A DNA stretch of 64,000 nt from Salinivirgaceae bacterium (GCA_017527435.1 JAFXQB010000017.1:1-64000), one strand, 5' to 3'. Shown: positions 50,035 to 59,030, counted from the first letter of the stretch. Translations and numbers: made by a program. The notes: generated from the letters alone by a model not told the origin.

Positions 50035-50343
50035 GTGCCATACGCAACATCCCGCAAAGCGACGGATAAATACGAAAGCAGCCGTTTGCAGAAATTTGCG
50101 TGAGAAACACGACAACCGCGAAACGCCAAATTATCTCTGCACCAATCAATTAGCATTTATTTCTTTTTGCATAATTGATGGCATTTGTCGATAATCGTCA
50201 TTTTTAATGCAACTTTACGCAAAAAAGTGTGCAAACTTTACGCAAAAAGTGTAAATTGCAGATTGTTGGCAAGAAAATGTGAGCAAAAGCCAAAAATCTT
50301 TGTTTCAGACAGATAGCCGACGAATATTGTTTTTTAAAACTCT
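50035..50343. other. Intergenic region before the LacI regulator
   Basis: 309 bp. It holds a pair of phased direct repeats (50209-50251), TGCAA/TTGCA words around them, and no gene. No exact TAnnTTTG element was found close to the ATG. TTTG at 50299 with TATTGTTT at 50325 is a weak candidate. Confidence 0.4.
50209..50251. promoter_or_regulatory. Two 22-bp-phased direct repeats
   Basis: AACTTTACGCAAAAA(A)GTG occurs twice with a 22-bp period, about two DNA helical turns. The second copy continues into an imperfect inverted repeat (TTTACGC / GTGTAAA). They lie 93-135 bp upstream of a LacI-family gene, consistent with cooperative binding sites, possibly autoregulatory. Confidence 0.6.
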
Positions 50344-51366
50344 ATGAAGATGAAAAAAGCAGCAACAATCAAGGACATTGCAAAAGCGATTGGCGTATCG
50401 GTTTCAACCGTTTCACGCGCCTTGCAGGACAAACCCGAGATTTCGGACGAGACCAAAACGCTTGTTCGCGAGACGGCGTCGAAGATGAACTACCGCCCCA
50501 ACACAATGGCGGTGGCGCTGAAAACGCGCAAATCGTACTCAATCGGCGTGGTTGTGCCGCAGATTGTCAGCTTCTTCTATGCCACTGTGGTTCAAGGAAT
50601 TGAGCAAGTTGCAAACGAGTTGGGCTATCAGGTTTTCGTCAGCTCGTCGAACGAAGATATGATTAAAGAGATGCAGAACGTGTATGGTTTCCTTGACCAC
50701 CGCGTTGACGGAATGATTGTGTCGCTCTCGAAAGCAACCGACGAATTCACTCATATTCACCGAATTGAAGAGAACAACGTGCCGTTGGTGCTGTTCGACC
50801 GCACATCGAAGGAAATCAACGTTCCGAAGGTTGTGGCAAACGACGCCGACGCGGCCTATATGGCTGTCTCTCACCTGATTGAGCGCGGTGCGAAACGCGT
50901 GGCGCTCATCACCGGCCCCGAGCATATGCTCATTGGCCGCAACCGCTTCCGCGGGTACCGCGCCGCCCTGACCAACCACGGGCTGCCCATCGACAACCGG
51001 ATGATTGTTCGCTGCAACCTGACTGTTGACGACGCGCGCGAAGCTGTTTTGAAGATGTTCGATATGAAAAACCCGCCCGACGCCATTTTCGGCATCAACG
51101 ACGAAGTGGCCATCGGCGCACTCTATGCCGTGAAGGAAAAAGGCTTGAAAATACCTGAAGATGTGGCCATTGTTGGCTTCTCGAACAGCCGCCGCTCAAG
51201 CTACATTGAGCCGACGTTGAGCACCCTTGACCAAAACCCGATGAAAATTGGCGTGCTGGCTGCCAAACTGCTCTTCGACCAAATCCAAGGCAAACCCGAT
51301 TTCAGTGAGAATAAGGAAGTTATTGTGCCGGCAACGCTGATTGTCAGGGCGTCGTCGAATAGGTAA
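50344..51366 (+). CDS. LacI-family transcriptional regulator
   Basis: 340 residues; start ATG 50344, with a second ATG at codon 3. The N-terminal helix-turn-helix (7-27, ATIKDIAKAIGVSVSTVSRA) and hinge helix (RPNTMAVAL) are followed by a periplasmic-binding-protein-like sensor domain (about 62-335; SFFYATVVQGIEQVA, VGFSNSRRSSYIEPTLSTLDQ). It probably responds to a sugar or sugar phosphate. No sugar operon is adjacent, so the target is unknown; the phased repeats upstream may be one site. Confidence 0.93.
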   Translation: MKMKKAATIKDIAKAIGVSVSTVSRALQDKPEISDETKTLVRETASKMNYRPNTMAVALKTRKSYSIGVVVPQIVSFFYATVVQGIEQVANELGYQVFVSSSNEDMIKEMQNVYGFLDHRVDGMIVSLSKATDEFTHIHRIEENNVPLVLFDRTSKEINVPKVVANDADAAYMAVSHLIERGAKRVALITGPEHMLIGRNRFRGYRAALTNHGLPIDNRMIVRCNLTVDDAREAVLKMFDMKNPPDAIFGINDEVAIGALYAVKEKGLKIPEDVAIVGFSNSRRSSYIEPTLSTLDQNPMKIGVLAAKLLFDQIQGKPDFSENKEVIVPATLIVRASSNR

Positions 51367-51531
51367 GACGGTGGACAATTGAAAATTGAAAATTGAAAAT
51401 TTGTGTTTCGCGGCGCGAGAAATTATAAGAGAATTAATTAAAAATTTGATTTTGAAGACTTTGTAAAAATTTGTTCCCAAATTTTTCAACAAATTCCGCC
51501 CGTTAGGGCGCAACCCATATACTTCTCGCTT

Positions 51532-51575
51532 GCGAGAAAATCGGTTTGAATCGGATAAAATCGGTTAGCGAAAAA
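51532..51575 (+). repeat. GAGAAAATCGG...GGTTAGCGA element
   Basis: Contains AATCGG three times (AAAATCGGTTTGAATCGG, then ATAAAATCGGTTAGCGA). The reverse complement of 33191-33220, in the relA leader, has GAGAAAATCGGATTGAATCGG followed by TTAGCGA, so two copies of one element differ by a 10-bp unit. Confidence 0.6.
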
Positions 51576-51612
51576 AAGCTCTAACCAAACTAACTCCAAT
51601 ATATCCAAACTG

Positions 51613-51820
51613 GCGCCCCGAAGGGGCAATTCACACATAGCCCAAGGCAAGCGAAGCGGCGCCTTGGGTAATGCGAACCAAGGGAAAAACGCCCTGTAAG
51701 GGCAACAGGCAATAATCATATAACAACCATTCTTTTGCCCCTTCAGGGCGAACCTTCATTGGTTGCGAACGTTCCCCCAAGGCGCTGCCTTGGGCTGTGG
51801 GCTTCTGCCCCTTCGGGGCG
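51613..51820. repeat. Two mirror-image REP-like units (six hairpins)
   Basis: The first unit has hairpins GCCCC-GAA-GGGGC (51615-51627), CCCAAGGC / GCCTTGGG (51641-51668) and GCCCT-GTA-AGGGC (51691-51703). The second unit is its reverse complement: GCCC-CTTCA-GGGC (51737-51749), CCCAAGGC-GCT-GCCTTGGG (51776-51794) and GCCCC-TTC-GGGGC (51807-51819). The linkers also correspond (GCGAACCA and its complement TGGTTGCGA). A 33-bp AT-rich core separates the two units. Confidence 0.85.
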
Positions 51821-52008
51821 ATATCTTTTTTGCACGTTGTAACAAGCACCGATGCGGCGCACCACGCCCAACGCACGAAAACACGTATGTTTCCGCAAAC
51901 GTTTTTCCACCTTTGCGACCGAAAAACGCTTTTGATTTTCACACACATATAGAATCGCGTCATCGGCAAAAAACGGCCATTGATAGAGTTGTTGCGCAAT
52001 TATTTTTA

Positions 52009-52045
52009 AGAAAACTTTTTAGAGCCTTAAAGTTTTCTACTTTTG
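52009..52045 (+). promoter_or_regulatory. TetR-type operator over a -7 element
   Basis: Perfect ten-base arms AGAAAACTTT (52009-52018) and AAAGTTTTCT (52029-52038) with a 10-bp spacer. The right arm runs into TACTTTTG (52038-52045), an exact -7 element 26 nt before the TetR ATG. The palindrome therefore covers the region from -33 to -7. Confidence 0.78.
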
Positions 52046-52071
52046 CGGCCTAATTCAGAAAAACGCGCAAA

Positions 52072-52692
52072 ATGGACGCTAAAGACTGCATAATTGAAGG
52101 GGCTAGGGCACTTTTCAGAAAAAATGGACTGAAAAGTGTAACAATGGACGAACTGGCGCGGTCTTTGGGTATGTCGAAGCGGACCATCTACGAGAATTTC
52201 AAAGACAAAAACGCGCTCATTGAGGCGTGTCTGCTGAAATCGGCGGCCGACGCCACCGCTCGACGAAACAAGATTCTCGACTCAAACTCAAATGTTTACG
52301 AAGTAATGTATCAGTTTGCGCAACTGCAGCACCAAGAATTTAGCGGCATCAACCCCGTGCTGTTCGACGACCTGCGCAAATACTATTCCGACCTGCTGGC
52401 CAAATCGAAAAGCAAAAACCAAAACAACTCGCTCAAACTGCTCGAACGGCTGTTCAAGACGGGAATCGACGGGCAGTTCTTCAACGGCGACAATTTCAAC
52501 GTGGAAGTGGCAAGCCGACTCATCTGCAACTCAATTGAGTTTGCGATTGACCTTATCGATAATCACAAATTCGCGCCATACGAGGTTTACCGCACCATCT
52601 TCTACCCATTCTTCAGGGGCATCAGCACCGAAAAGGGCATCGGCGAACTGGACAAGGTGAACCTGAAAATGTGCGAACACAAAAAGCAATGA
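52072..52692 (+). CDS. TetR-family repressor of the efflux operon
   Basis: 206 residues. The N-terminal helix-turn-helix (about 10-50; MDELARSLGMSKRTIYENFKDK) is a clear TetR domain. The C-terminal helices (about 60-200) would bind an inducer. It is first in an operon with TolC, MFP and RND genes and starts behind a palindrome overlapping its promoter, so it very likely represses itself and the pump until a toxic or signal molecule binds. Confidence 0.93.
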   Translation: MDAKDCIIEGARALFRKNGLKSVTMDELARSLGMSKRTIYENFKDKNALIEACLLKSAADATARRNKILDSNSNVYEVMYQFAQLQHQEFSGINPVLFDDLRKYYSDLLAKSKSKNQNNSLKLLERLFKTGIDGQFFNGDNFNVEVASRLICNSIEFAIDLIDNHKFAPYEVYRTIFYPFFRGISTEKGIGELDKVNLKMCEHKKQ

Positions 52693-52716
52693 CAACACTA
52701 TTTAAATTATAAAACA

Positions 52717-54207
52717 ATGAAACAGAAAATTCTAATCACAACTCTGGCTACAATGGCGGTGAGCCTTGCCGTGGGGCAAGCACCTGCCGACTCTGCAGCC
52801 AACAGCCAGGCTCTAACGCCCGACGCTGTGAAAGCCGACACCGCTGGCACAATGCGGCTGACAATGAAAGAGGCGCAGAACTACGCCATTGAGCACAACT
52901 ACTCAATGCAGAACGCATCGCTCGACGTGCAGAAGGCCGAGGCCGCCCGCTGGGAAGCCATCTCGACAGTGCTTCCGCAGGTTTCGGGCTCTATCGGCTA
53001 CTCGAACTACTGCGGCTACGAAATGAGTTTCAGTATGGGCGGCGGCATTATGGACTCGTTCGGGCCTATTTTTGAGGCCATTGGCAAGGACCTGGCGGCC
53101 GCTGGCTCGGGCACCAACTTCGCCAACACAATGGCGCAAATGGCTGCGGCTCAGCAGGCTGAGTCGGAAGAAAGCGGCGGAATGAAAATGCCGACTACGG
53201 CGACTTTTGGCGTGCAGGTGGCTGTGGCACTGAGCGGTACGCAGTTTGTGGCAATGAAGTTGAGCCGTCTGGCGCTTGAAATGTCGGAACTGTCGAAGCA
53301 GAAGTCGGAACAGGACATCCGCAACCAAGTGAAGAGCCTTTACTACTCGGCTCTGGTTATGGAAGAGACGGTTGATTTGCTCGACCGCAATCTGGAAAAT
53401 ATGAAGAAACTGCTCGAATCGACCAACAGCGCCGTGAAGGTGGGCGTGAGCGAACAGATTGACGCCGACAAACTGCAGGTGCAGGTGCTGACAATGGAAT
53501 CGGGCATCAACTCGACAAAGCGCTCGCTTGAAATGGTGTATAACGCTATGCGTCTGCAACTTGGCGTTGACGTAAGCACTAAAATCGAACTTACGCAGAA
53601 GATTGACGACCTGCTCAACCTTGAACTGACAATGCAGTTGCTCGCGAACGAGCTGAATTTGGACAACAACTACGACTATCAGTTGCTTCAGAAGAACGTT
53701 GAACTGAGCGGTAAGCAGGTGAGCATTGCCAAGTGGAACCACACCCCCACGCTGAGCGCCTACTATCAGCACTCAATTGTGAAATACATTGGCGACAAGG
53801 GCTTCAGTATGACGCCGCCGAATATGATTGGCGCGACGCTGTCGGTGCCGATTTGGTCGAGCGGAAACAAGTGGAACTCGCTGAAAGAAGCCAAGATAAA
53901 CTATCAGGAACAGCAGAACACGCTTGAGAGCACCACCAACGCGCTTTTGGTGCAGCACAACCAACTGAAATACAATTTGGCGTCGGCTTACGAGACGTTT
54001 GAGAACCAAAAGCAGAACACCGAGGTTACTCAACGCGTGTTCGACAAGACGAGTCAAAAATATGAGCAGGGCGTGGCTTCGAGCCTTGAGGTGACCAACG
54101 CGGGCACCAACCTTATTTCGGCGCAAAGCAGTTACGTTCAAGCACTTATGGAACTTGTGACGGCGCAAATCGAACTTGAGAAACTTCTTAACATCGACAA
54201 TAAATAA
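52717..54207 (+). CDS. TolC-family outer-membrane efflux protein
   Basis: 496 residues with a signal peptide (about 1-21). The two-fold helical repeat of outer-membrane efflux proteins is visible: MRLTMKEAQNYAIEHNYSMQ (about 48-67) and the later LSAYYQHSIVKYIG / LSVPIWSSGNKWNSLKEAK stretches, with long coiled-coil helices between them (about 170-290) and YEQGVASSLEVTNAGTNLIS near the end. It forms the exit duct of the tripartite pump encoded with it. A Gly/Met/Ala-rich insertion (about 105-165) follows the first strands. Confidence 0.93.
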   Translation: MKQKILITTLATMAVSLAVGQAPADSAANSQALTPDAVKADTAGTMRLTMKEAQNYAIEHNYSMQNASLDVQKAEAARWEAISTVLPQVSGSIGYSNYCGYEMSFSMGGGIMDSFGPIFEAIGKDLAAAGSGTNFANTMAQMAAAQQAESEESGGMKMPTTATFGVQVAVALSGTQFVAMKLSRLALEMSELSKQKSEQDIRNQVKSLYYSALVMEETVDLLDRNLENMKKLLESTNSAVKVGVSEQIDADKLQVQVLTMESGINSTKRSLEMVYNAMRLQLGVDVSTKIELTQKIDDLLNLELTMQLLANELNLDNNYDYQLLQKNVELSGKQVSIAKWNHTPTLSAYYQHSIVKYIGDKGFSMTPPNMIGATLSVPIWSSGNKWNSLKEAKINYQEQQNTLESTTNALLVQHNQLKYNLASAYETFENQKQNTEVTQRVFDKTSQKYEQGVASSLEVTNAGTNLISAQSSYVQALMELVTAQIELEKLLNIDNK

Positions 54208-54234
54208 TAATCAATAATAAAAAAAGATAAAACA

Positions 54235-55251
54235 ATGAAAACTAAACAGTTAATCAGTTTTGCAGTTTTGGCTTGCGTGGCTTTGGCAGCCGTAAGTTGC
54301 AAGCAGGAAGAGAAAAAGGCCGAAAAAGCCCGCATTGAAAAGGTTAAGGTTCAGAAACTTAAGAAAGTGACCATCGACCGCGTGTATGAAGTTTCGACAA
54401 CGCTCGAGGGCTACGAGACAATGAACATCGCGCCGTCGCTCACGGGAACCATTGAGCACATCTACGTTGAGATTGGCAGCAAAGTGTCTGCAGGTCAGGA
54501 CCTTGTGCGTATGGACCAGACACAGTACAAGACAACCAAACTCACCGTTGACAACCTGACAACCGAAATGCAGCGTATGGACGCGCTGAAAGAGAGCGGC
54601 AACGTGTCGCAGCAGGTTTACGACCAGACCAAGGTGGCCTACGACCAGGCCAAGCAGAACCTTGATTTTCTGCGCCAGAACACGTTTGTGAAGGCAAAAT
54701 TCGCAGGCAGCATATCGGCCAAGAACTATGAGGACGGCGAACTCTACGGCGGCGGCCCGATTCTGACGCTCACACAGATTGACAAACTGAAGGCCTACAT
54801 CAACATTCCCGAATCGTACTTCCCGCACGTGAAGGAAGGAATGTCGCTGACGCTGAAGTCGGACATCTACCCCGACAAAGAGTTCAAGGCCGTGGTTGAG
54901 ATTGTTCACCCGACCATCGACGCGTCGAGCCACACGTTCCAGGCCAAAATCAAGATTGACAACAAGGCCAACTACCTGCGCCCAGGAATGTTTGTGCGCA
55001 CCACAATGCCCATCTCGCAGCAGGAAGTCATCATTGCCCCCTATCAGGCTGTGCTGAAGCAGATTGGCTCAAACGACCGCTACGTGTTCGTCAACAACAA
55101 CGGCCGCGCCAAACGCGTGCCAGTGAAAATGGGCCAGCGTTTCGACGAGAATGTTGAAATCATCACCGACGGCATAACCGAGAACGACGAACTTGTGGTT
55201 GTCGGCCAGGGCCACCTGATTGACGACGTGCAAATCGACATTGTGAAATAA
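54235..55251 (+). CDS. RND pump periplasmic adaptor (membrane fusion protein)
   Basis: 338 residues with lipobox AAVSC (C22), so it is a lipoprotein adaptor. Order of domains: lipoyl half-motifs (about 60-100; SLTGTIEHIYVEIGSKVSAGQDL and later AKFAGSISAKNYEDGELY), a short coiled-coil hairpin (about 100-145), beta-barrel (about 175-245) and a membrane-proximal domain. It bridges the RND pump and TolC. It lies 27 nt after the TolC gene and 36 nt before the RND gene. Confidence 0.94.
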   Translation: MKTKQLISFAVLACVALAAVSCKQEEKKAEKARIEKVKVQKLKKVTIDRVYEVSTTLEGYETMNIAPSLTGTIEHIYVEIGSKVSAGQDLVRMDQTQYKTTKLTVDNLTTEMQRMDALKESGNVSQQVYDQTKVAYDQAKQNLDFLRQNTFVKAKFAGSISAKNYEDGELYGGGPILTLTQIDKLKAYINIPESYFPHVKEGMSLTLKSDIYPDKEFKAVVEIVHPTIDASSHTFQAKIKIDNKANYLRPGMFVRTTMPISQQEVIIAPYQAVLKQIGSNDRYVFVNNNGRAKRVPVKMGQRFDENVEIITDGITENDELVVVGQGHLIDDVQIDIVK

Positions 55252-55287
55252 ACCAGCCATTTTGTTGGAAACAAACAAGATACAAAA

Positions 55288-58200
55288 ATGAGTATATATA
55301 AGACATCCATAAACCATCCAGTCACCACATCGCTGATATTTGTGGCTGTAATGATTATAGGCCTGTTCTCGCTGAAGCAGTTGCCTATCGACCAGTTCCC
55401 CGAAATGGACCCGCCCTACGTAATGGTTATGACCACCTACGGCGGCGCCAACGCAAGCGAGATTGAGACCAACGTGTCGAGACTAATGGAAAACACGCTG
55501 AACTCGGTCGACGGACTGAAGGAAATGAACACCATATCGAAAGACAACATTTCGGTGGTGACAATGGAATTTGAGTGGGGCCTGAACCTTGACGACATTG
55601 TGAACGACGTGCGCTCGTATGTGGATATGGTGAAGGACAACCTGCCCGACGGCTGCTCGACGCCGTTCATCTTCAAATTCAGTTCGAGCGCAATGCCGAT
55701 TATGATGTACGCGGTTACGGCCAACGAGAGTTACTCGGGCCTTGAGAAGATTATCGACGACGACATCATCCCGCAACTGAACCGCGTGAACGGCATTGGT
55801 AACATCTCAATGTCGGGTCAGCCGACGCGCAACGTCTACATCGACATTGAACAGGAAAAACTCGACGCCTACGGCATTCCGCTTGAACTTGTGGGTCAGG
55901 CCATCAGCGCCAACAACCTGAATATGTCGTCGGGCAACGTGAAAATGAGCAAAGAGCAGTACGCCCTGCAGGTGCGCAGCGAGTATGCAAGCAGCGCCGA
56001 AATCAACAATATTGTGGTGACGACAACGCCCGCTGGAAAGCAGATTTTTGTGCGCGACATCGCCACCGTGCGCGACACCATCAAGGACCTGTCGCTCGAC
56101 GAGAAGATTAACGGCCGCGAGGGTGTGCGCCTTATGATTACCAAGCAGTCGGGCGCCAACGCGGTGCAGATTTGCAAGGACGTGCGCGAGACGCTCAAGG
56201 AAATGAAGGACAATCTGCCCGCCGACATCAACATTGAGAACATCTACGACTCGTCGGAAGAGATTCAGAACGCCATCAACAGCCTTGCCGAGTCAATTAT
56301 GTACGCGCTGCTGTTTGTGGTGCTGGTGGTGCTGTTCTTCCTGGGCCGCTGGCGCGCCACGGTCATCATCGGACTCACCATCCCTATCGCCCTGATTGTG
56401 GCGTTCATCTACCTGCTGGCTGTGGGCAGTTCGCTCAACATCATATCGCTCTGCTCGCTCACCATCGCCATTGGTATGGTGGTTGACGACGCCATTGTGG
56501 TGCTTGAGAACATCACCAAGCATATTGAGCGCGGGTCGAGTCCGCGTGAGGCGGCCATCTACGCCACCAACGAGGTGTGGATTTCGGTTATCGCCACCAC
56601 GCTGGTTATTGTGGCCGTGTTTGTGCCGCTGACAATGCTTTCGGGTATGGCGGGCATCCTGTTCAAAGAGTTGGGCTGGATTGTCACCATCGCCGTCTGC
56701 ACATCGACAACGGTGGCCATCTCGCTCACGCCTATGCTTGCGTCGATAATGCTGAAGGGCAAGAACCTGGTGATTGAGAACGGCAAGATTGTTGAGAAGA
56801 AGGCGGCTGTGAAGAAGTGGTCGTATGAGAACACTGTGGTGCGCCTACTCGACAAGATTGACGCCCTGTACGCCCGCCTGCTGCGCGTCTGCCTGAACCA
56901 TAAGAAACTGACAATGACTGGCATTGTGGGATTCTTCGCGCTCTCGCTGCTGCCCGCCATTCTGGGCTACATCGGCACCGACTTTATGCAGCAGTCGGAC
57001 AACGCCCGCGTGAATGTGACCATTGAACTTCAGCGCGGTACGCGAATTGAAGAGACTCTGAAGACTGCCCGCAAACTTGAGGCGCGCTTCCGCGAACTGA
57101 TACCCGAAATCGAGATTATGTCGACATCGGCTGGTACCAACGACGACGCAAGCGTTGGCGCGCTCTTCGCTTCGACCAACAACAACAAGATTTCAATGAT
57201 TGTGCGCTGCTCGAAAATGTACGACCGCGACCGCTCGATTTTCGAGATTGCCGAGGTTATGCGCGAGGAAATGAAGCAGTATCCCGAAATCAACAAATAC
57301 TTCTGCTCGACATCGGGCGGTATGGGTGCGCAATCGGTTGACGTTGAGATATATGGCTATGATTTCGACCAAACGAGCCTTCTGGCCGAGGAAATCCGCC
57401 AAATGATTAACGACAGCATTCAGGGCGCCCGCGACGCGCAAGTGAGCCGCGAAGAGGACCGCGCCGAACTGAACGTGAAGGTTGACAAGGAAAAACTGGC
57501 GCTGCACGGCCTGACATCGGCCACAGTGGCCACCTACGTGCGCAACCGCGTGAACGGTATGACGGTGGGCTTCCTGAAAGAGGACGGCGACGAGTACAGC
57601 ATCATCGTCCGCCTGAAAGAGGAAAACCGCAACTCTATCAGCGACCTTGAGAATCTGACCATTCCGTCGGCCACGGGCGCGCAAATCAAACTGAAAGAGT
57701 TGGCCACCATTGAAGAGTACTGGTGCCCGCCGCAGATTGACCGCCGCAACCGTCAACGTATTGTAACCGTGAGCGTTACGCCTTACGATACATCGCTTGG
57801 CGAACTTGCCGAAGACGTGAAGGCGCTCATTGCCCGCAACGTGAAGACCACGCCTGGCATCACCGTGAAAATCGGCGGTAGCTACGAGGACCAACAGGAT
57901 ACGTTCGCCGATATGGGCCTTCTGCTCGCGCTGATTGTAATGCTTGTGTTTGTGGTTATGGCGTCGCAGTTCGAGTCGCTCAAAAAGCCGTTCATTATAA
58001 TGATGGCAGTGCCGTTCGCCATTTCGGGTGTGATTCTGGCCTTGTGGATAACCAACACCACATTGGATATGATTGGCGCACTGGGTGTTGTAATGCTTGT
58101 GGGTATTGTGGTTAAGAACGGTATTGTGCTGGTTGACTACATCAACCTTATGCGCGACCGCGGCTACGAGTTGAACGAGGCCATCGCCCTTTCGGGTCAG

Positions 58201-58482
58201 TCGCGTCTGCGCCCCGTGCTTATGACCGCAGCCACCACCATTCTGGGTATGCTGCCAATGGCGTTGAGCCGTTCTGAAGGTTCCGAAATGTGGATTCCAA
58301 TGGGTATTGTGGTCATCGGCGGCCTTCTGGTTTCGACCGTGGTAACGCTGCTGGTTGTGCCTGTGCTCTACTCGATTATGTCGCGCCACGGCGAACGCGA
58401 TAAGGAAGAGGAAATCCGCCACTCGTTCATCTTCTTCGATATGGACGAGGATTCGGTTTACGACAGCCGTGTTAACAAATAA
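55288..58482 (+). CDS. RND-family multidrug efflux pump (HAE1/AcrB type)
   Basis: 1,064 residues, 12 membrane helices and two large periplasmic loops. The first half begins SINHPVTTSLIFVAVMIIGL. The proton-relay Asp pair is in IGMVVDDAIVVLENI, the partner Lys in GIVVKNGIVLVDYINLM, and the second-half docking loop includes GGSYEDQQDTFADMG. It exports amphipathic compounds directly through TolC. The C-terminal cytosolic tail is short and acidic (FFDMDEDSVYDSR). Its stop is followed by GAAGGATT repeats and the PII-like gene. Confidence 0.96.
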   Translation: MSIYKTSINHPVTTSLIFVAVMIIGLFSLKQLPIDQFPEMDPPYVMVMTTYGGANASEIETNVSRLMENTLNSVDGLKEMNTISKDNISVVTMEFEWGLNLDDIVNDVRSYVDMVKDNLPDGCSTPFIFKFSSSAMPIMMYAVTANESYSGLEKIIDDDIIPQLNRVNGIGNISMSGQPTRNVYIDIEQEKLDAYGIPLELVGQAISANNLNMSSGNVKMSKEQYALQVRSEYASSAEINNIVVTTTPAGKQIFVRDIATVRDTIKDLSLDEKINGREGVRLMITKQSGANAVQICKDVRETLKEMKDNLPADINIENIYDSSEEIQNAINSLAESIMYALLFVVLVVLFFLGRWRATVIIGLTIPIALIVAFIYLLAVGSSLNIISLCSLTIAIGMVVDDAIVVLENITKHIERGSSPREAAIYATNEVWISVIATTLVIVAVFVPLTMLSGMAGILFKELGWIVTIAVCTSTTVAISLTPMLASIMLKGKNLVIENGKIVEKKAAVKKWSYENTVVRLLDKIDALYARLLRVCLNHKKLTMTGIVGFFALSLLPAILGYIGTDFMQQSDNARVNVTIELQRGTRIEETLKTARKLEARFRELIPEIEIMSTSAGTNDDASVGALFASTNNNKISMIVRCSKMYDRDRSIFEIAEVMREEMKQYPEINKYFCSTSGGMGAQSVDVEIYGYDFDQTSLLAEEIRQMINDSIQGARDAQVSREEDRAELNVKVDKEKLALHGLTSATVATYVRNRVNGMTVGFLKEDGDEYSIIVRLKEENRNSISDLENLTIPSATGAQIKLKELATIEEYWCPPQIDRRNRQRIVTVSVTPYDTSLGELAEDVKALIARNVKTTPGITVKIGGSYEDQQDTFADMGLLLALIVMLVFVVMASQFESLKKPFIIMMAVPFAISGVILALWITNTTLDMIGALGVVMLVGIVVKNGIVLVDYINLMRDRGYELNEAIALSGQSRLRPVLMTAATTILGMLPMALSRSEGSEMWIPMGIVVIGGLLVSTVVTLLVVPVLYSIMSRHGERDKEEEIRHSFIFFDMDEDSVYDSRVNK

Positions 58483-58529
58483 CTGAAGGACTGAAGGATT
58501 GAAGGATTGAATAACTTAATTGAACGACA

Positions 58530-58823
58530 ATGAAAGCAGTATTTATAGTTTACAATCAGGCAAATACAGAGCGTGTTGAGTATATGCTCGACCGCCTTGG
58601 CATAAAGGGATTCACCTACTGGGAAGACGTTCAGGGGCAGGGCTCGGTTGACGGCGAGCCGCGCCGCGGAACGCACACCTGGCCCGAAATGAACTCGGCC
58701 ATCATCACCGTTGTCGAGGACGAAATGGTGCCCGAACTCTTGAGCCGCATCAAACGCTTGGACAACCGCAACAAAGAGGTCGGCGTGCGTGCGTTTGTGT
58801 GGAACGTGGAAGCGACGGTGTGA
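58530..58823 (+). CDS. PII-like (GlnB-superfamily) protein
   Basis: 97 residues. It has a ferredoxin-like PII fold: first strand MKAVFIVYNQANTERVEYML, a T-loop-like hydrophilic segment (EDVQGQGSVDGEPRRGTHTW, about 32-51) and a later strand AIITVVEDEMVPELLSRIKRL. It lacks the Tyr51/TG motifs that define GlnB/GlnK. It follows the RND gene by 47 nt. PII-like proteins act as small-molecule sensors that bind transporters, so it may gate the pump. Function in this setting is inferred. Confidence 0.82.
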   Translation: MKAVFIVYNQANTERVEYMLDRLGIKGFTYWEDVQGQGSVDGEPRRGTHTWPEMNSAIITVVEDEMVPELLSRIKRLDNRNKEVGVRAFVWNVEATV

Positions 58824-58894
58824 TTGAAGGATTGAAGGACTGAAGGATTTAGGATTTAGAATTTAGGATTGTAGGGACGCGATTAATCGCGTCC
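58822..58894 (+). repeat. GAAGGATT and GGATTTA repeats with GTAGGGACGC palindrome
   Basis: Repeat units start in the stop codon of the PII-like gene and pass into GGATTTA units. They end in a 20-bp perfect palindrome, GGACGCGATTAATCGCGTCC (58875-58894), preceded by GTAG as at the nspC terminator. Confidence 0.8.
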
Positions 58895-58924
58895 GCCCCA
58901 ATTCACCGACACATATCCTACCGC

Positions 58925-58961
58925 AAAAAAGTCCCATTCTTGATTGAATGGGGCTTTTTTT
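58925..58961. terminator. Bidirectional-looking terminator
   Basis: Stem AAAAAAGTCCCATTC / GAATGGGGCTTTTTTT with a six-base loop. The A-run before and T-run after would serve either direction. It closes the efflux/PII transcript. Confidence 0.9.
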
Positions 58962-58999
58962 GTTGCGGATTCTGCTTGCGTTTTCGGTGGCGTTTGTGT

Positions 59000-59007
59000 T
59001 ATCTTTG
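59000..59007 (+). promoter_or_regulatory. Bacteroidetes promoter (TTG-N21-TATCTTTG)
   Basis: Exact -7 match 24 nt before the superoxide dismutase ATG, with TTG (58976-58978) at nearly canonical spacing. Confidence 0.7.
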
Positions 59008-59030
59008 AAAAACATTTAAAACATTACACA

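Larger units (their letters stand above)
51367..52071. other. 705-bp gene-free, repeat-rich region
   Basis: From left to right: AATTGAAA repeats (51375-51402); a TTCTCGC-TT-GCGAGAA hairpin (51523-51538) that leads into the GAGAAAATCGG element; a composite of six hairpins (51613-51820); and the TetR operator/promoter (52009-52045). Open frames through the hairpin block are by-products of the repeats, and no protein gene is supported. Confidence 0.7.

Noticed and set aside
51631..51999. 122-codon minus-strand frame through the hairpin block
   Set aside because: Its sequence is dictated by the palindromic repeats; no start signal or family.
57193..58422. 409-codon minus-strand frame opposite the RND pump
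   Set aside because: His/Arg/Asn-rich antisense translation, typical shadow of a GC-biased gene.
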